From Pseudoteredinibacter isoporae (GTDB taxonomy: Bacteria; Pseudomonadota; Gammaproteobacteria; Pseudomonadales; Cellvibrionaceae): a DNA stretch of 64,000 nucleotides. Within the stretch, counting starts at the first letter, position 1; each line of letters opens with the position of its first letter. Location: positions 1,723,354 to 1,787,353 of the forward strand of contig NZ_JAAONY010000002.1 of the NCBI RefSeq assembly GCF_011602085.1, read 5' to 3'. Made by a program: the position numbers and the translations under genes. Shown piece by piece: positions 61,969-64,000 of this stretch. The notes beneath the pieces were generated by a model. It was not told the DNA's origin, did not search any database, and saw only the letters and a program-made list of their open reading frames with translations.

Positions 61969-63624
61969 TTAACCACCTTTAGGCACAAAGAAGAAATCAC
62001 CAATTTCATGCCCCGCACCTTTAATCGTTTTATAAACTGGCTCTTGCAGAAATTCGTACTTACTGGCCTCTTCTGTCACTTTTGATTTAATTCCCTGGAA
62101 TAACTCAGGTGCAGCAAGGATACGTCTATTGTCTTTTAATTTGTCTAACAGCGCCGTTGCGAAAACAGAGTGACCATTATCGCCGTTATCAATTACAGGG
62201 CGATCGCCCCCCGAAGTTAACAATAAGCGAGAACGGCGTGGCAATTTGTATTTAATATATTCCTTGGTCTGCTGGGCGCTCTTTTGGTCGCCCGCAAAGA
62301 ACAGGTAACCTGGTGAACTGGAAAGCAAGCCGGCATAACAGGAATCCGAGATAACAAATACACGACGGGCTTTGAGGCGAGCCAAATGGTTGGTCACAAA
62401 CTCATTTGGTACCCAGCTACTGTCATCCGGCGGAGGATTGGCATTCACAGGCAACCAATAACCTGCCTCACGTTCGCCTGTGGAAATACGGTTTCCATGC
62501 CCGGCATAGTAAATCAGCAGATTATCATTTTCTTCGAGCTGTTCACTCAATGCATTTACTGCCTTCATCACACTCAATCGGTCACCATTGAGAAGAAGCT
62601 GGACTTCAAAACCGTACTGCTTATCTAGAATCTCAGCCAGCTCTTTAACGTCGTTACGCACTGTACTGAGGTCGTTCAACATTGCGTAATCTTGGTTTCC
62701 GATGATTAACGCGTAGTACTTACCGAAATTTAGATCATCCAGTTTGATCTCATCCGCAGAGCCGCTTTTCTCCATCTCTAATGTTGGCGCACTGTCGTAT
62801 TGGCTGACAGCAACCGGTGTACGAAGAACCAGGCCCTCAAGCTTTGTTTTTGCCGCTTTTTGAGACTCCCTTAAACCTTTAACCAGTCCTTTTAGTAAAC
62901 TTAGTTCAGATTTTTGCTGTGCGTTTAATGCCTGGGTATTCTTGAGTCCTTTATTTTTCTCTTCCAGGCTTTCAATTTGTTTTTCCAGCAGTTTGAGCTG
63001 TGCATCTTTCTCTGCCAGTTCAGTCTCCAGCTCTTTTCTCAATGCCGCTTGCTGCTCATTGGCAACAGACTGGAACATGACACTGTCTTCAGGCAAACCC
63101 CAAGCTTTCCGGTACCAGTTAAGCGCCACGACCTGATTCTTTTCTACCCCTAAACCCTGCTCATACATGGTGCCAAGATTAAACTGGCCTCTTTTATTGC
63201 CTTGTTCGGCAGCCTTGGTATACCACACCAGAGCCGCCTCATAGTTGGGCTCACCACCCAAGCCTTTTTCGAAGATTTCTCCAACATTGACCTGGGCCTC
63301 AGCATCACCTTGCTCGGCAGCCGGCATCCAGACCTTCAGAGCGGTCTTGTAATTTGCCCTGTCGTAAGCGGTGTATTCTCCGCCTCTAATATTGCAATCG
63401 GCGGCTGTCGTCTTTATGGGGCGCCTCGCGGTCATATACGTTGTACGCCCAAGTTTTCTTAGCTGGCCAGGTAACAGGCAATCAACCACATACAATCCGC
63501 TGATCTCGTCCTGAACGCTTGCGGGCTTGGCCAGGAGTTCGGTACTTGGAATTAACAAGCCACCAATAACCACGGCTATCAGTCTGCTTAGGGGCTTTTT
63601 CCATTCAATTGAGCAAGAAAGCAT
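61969..63624 (-). CDS. Secreted Sel1-repeat caspase-like protease
   Basis: 551 residues. I start at the ATG MLSCSIEWKK, which begins a signal peptide (LIAVVIGGLLIPSTELLA), because the 53 upstream residues in frame are not signal-like. Two Sel1 repeats (about 90-170; AAEQGDAEAQVNVGEIFEKG, AAEQGNKRGQFNLGTMYEQG), a coiled coil (about 190-265) and a peptidase C14 caspase domain (about 300-545) with His376 in YYAGHGN and Cys429 in SDSCYAG. Probably a periplasmic or secreted caspase-type protease. It opens the three-gene group caspase-hydrolase-kinase. Confidence 0.88.
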   Translation of the reverse strand: MLSCSIEWKKPLSRLIAVVIGGLLIPSTELLAKPASVQDEISGLYVVDCLLPGQLRKLGRTTYMTARRPIKTTAADCNIRGGEYTAYDRANYKTALKVWMPAAEQGDAEAQVNVGEIFEKGLGGEPNYEAALVWYTKAAEQGNKRGQFNLGTMYEQGLGVEKNQVVALNWYRKAWGLPEDSVMFQSVANEQQAALRKELETELAEKDAQLKLLEKQIESLEEKNKGLKNTQALNAQQKSELSLLKGLVKGLRESQKAAKTKLEGLVLRTPVAVSQYDSAPTLEMEKSGSADEIKLDDLNFGKYYALIIGNQDYAMLNDLSTVRNDVKELAEILDKQYGFEVQLLLNGDRLSVMKAVNALSEQLEENDNLLIYYAGHGNRISTGEREAGYWLPVNANPPPDDSSWVPNEFVTNHLARLKARRVFVISDSCYAGLLSSSPGYLFFAGDQKSAQQTKEYIKYKLPRRSRLLLTSGGDRPVIDNGDNGHSVFATALLDKLKDNRRILAAPELFQGIKSKVTEEASKYEFLQEPVYKTIKGAGHEIGDFFFVPKGG

Positions 63625-63878
63625 ATTCAATACCTTTTGTGACACTGCACTTCTGACTTCTATATAAAGTAAGTGAACATCAATATGTGCGCCATTACGA
63701 GTGCTTACCAGTCTAATGGAGTGATATATAGCGATATACCACCAAAACTTAGTATGAATAATAAGTATGACAGGCATCAGCAAACAACAAAAACCGGTCC
63801 GTCGTGAAGTAATAAACGCAAGGATTTTTATAAGAGATTATTTCAAACGAGAAGCGAAGGAAGTATTTTCGCCAGGCA

Positions 63879-63913
63879 ATAAAAAACCCCTGCTGGGTAT
63901 CCAGCAGGGGTTT
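63879..63913 (-). terminator. Terminator of the rRNA operon
   Basis: 13-bp stem AAACCCCTGCTGG/CCAGCAGGGGTTT with a GTAT loop and a T-run on the minus strand, 11 bases after the 5S. It ends the rRNA operon running in from the right. Confidence 0.93.
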
Positions 63914-63923
63914 CGGAATAAAA

Positions 63924-64000
63924 GCTTGACGATGACCTACTCTCACATGGGGAATCCCCACACTACCATCGGCGCTGAGTCGTTTCACTTCTGAGTTCGG
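63924..64000 (-). rRNA. rrf: 5S ribosomal RNA, 3' part
   Basis: The minus strand reads CCGAACTCAGAAGTGAAAC, then GCGCCGATGGTAGTGTGGGG and GTGAGAGTAGGTCATCGTCA, the conserved 3' two-thirds of gammaproteobacterial 5S rRNA. The 5' end (about 40 bases) and the rest of the operon lie beyond the window. Confidence 0.97.

Noticed and set aside
63767..63994. A 75-codon plus-strand frame at the right edge
   Set aside because: It runs through the rRNA terminator and into the 5S gene on the opposite strand, so it is not a gene.

Overview
This window reads as chromosomal DNA of a marine-type gammaproteobacterium from the broad Pseudomonadales/Cellvibrionales group. Several gene orders match Pseudomonas: lipA-lipB-ybeD-dacA-rlpA-mltB-rodA-mrdA-rlmH-rsfS-nadD-proA, dksA-gluQ-cbrX-cbrA-cbrB-(crcZ)-pcnB-folK-panB, and tRNA-fMet-rimP-nusA-infB-rbfA-truB-rpsO-pnp. 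Exosortase H, secreted matrixins and a caspase/kinase cluster are accessory traits not typical of Pseudomonas. Genus cannot be decided from the sequence alone. There is no insertion sequence, prophage or CRISPR array.

Layout. 0-11.4 kb (minus strand): lipoate synthesis, then the cell-wall elongation block (PBP5, RlpA, MltB, RodA, PBP2), then RlmH, RsfS, NadD and ProA. 12-18.2 kb: a PepSY protein with a PhoP/PhoQ-like pair (plus), meeting tail-to-tail an exosortase H module and an RND/MMPL exporter (minus). 18.4-22.9 kb: D-2-hydroxyacid dehydrogenase, UbiX, Mpl and a phosphofructokinase of PPi type. 23.0-25.2 kb: an AT-rich island of small unknown genes, one bracketed by an integron attC-like inverted repeat. 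25.2-32.4 kb: periplasmic MsrA, pyrophosphatase, tRNA-Asn, CysE, a HAD phosphatase, a TfoX C-terminal-domain protein, a candidate Fur-controlled small RNA, a Rieske protein and SfsA. 32.6-42.9 kb: DksA, GluQ and the complete CbrXAB carbon/nitrogen regulatory unit with a CrcZ-like RNA, then PcnB, FolK, a deoxynucleoside kinase and PanB. 43-45.4 kb: two secreted SPOR-like proteins with paired cysteines. 45.4-54.7 kb: the translation/RNA operon from tRNA-fMet to pnp. 55-59.5 kb: three secreted matrixin-like proteins, one lacking every catalytic residue, and a small secreted protein between them. 59.5-63.6 kb: Ser/Thr kinase, lipoprotein hydrolase and secreted Sel1-caspase. The right edge is the 3' end of an rRNA operon (5S, minus).

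The strongest non-coding observations are two RNAs. One is a ~98-nt transcript with a sigma70 promoter overlapped by a Fur box (15/19 to consensus), a 5' hairpin and a UUCG-loop terminator, i.e. a RyhB/PrrF-type architecture. The other is a ~310-nt A-rich transcript downstream of cbrB with a sigma54 promoter, an upstream TGTTAC/GTAACA palindrome and clusters of the Hfq/Crc target motif AAYAAYAA, i.e. CrcZ. The most unusual protein-level observations are the inactive matrixin next to a possible NTR/TIMP-like secreted protein, the paired-cysteine SPOR repeats, and the kinase whose N-terminus carries about nine Thr-x-[IV]-[IV]-like motifs.
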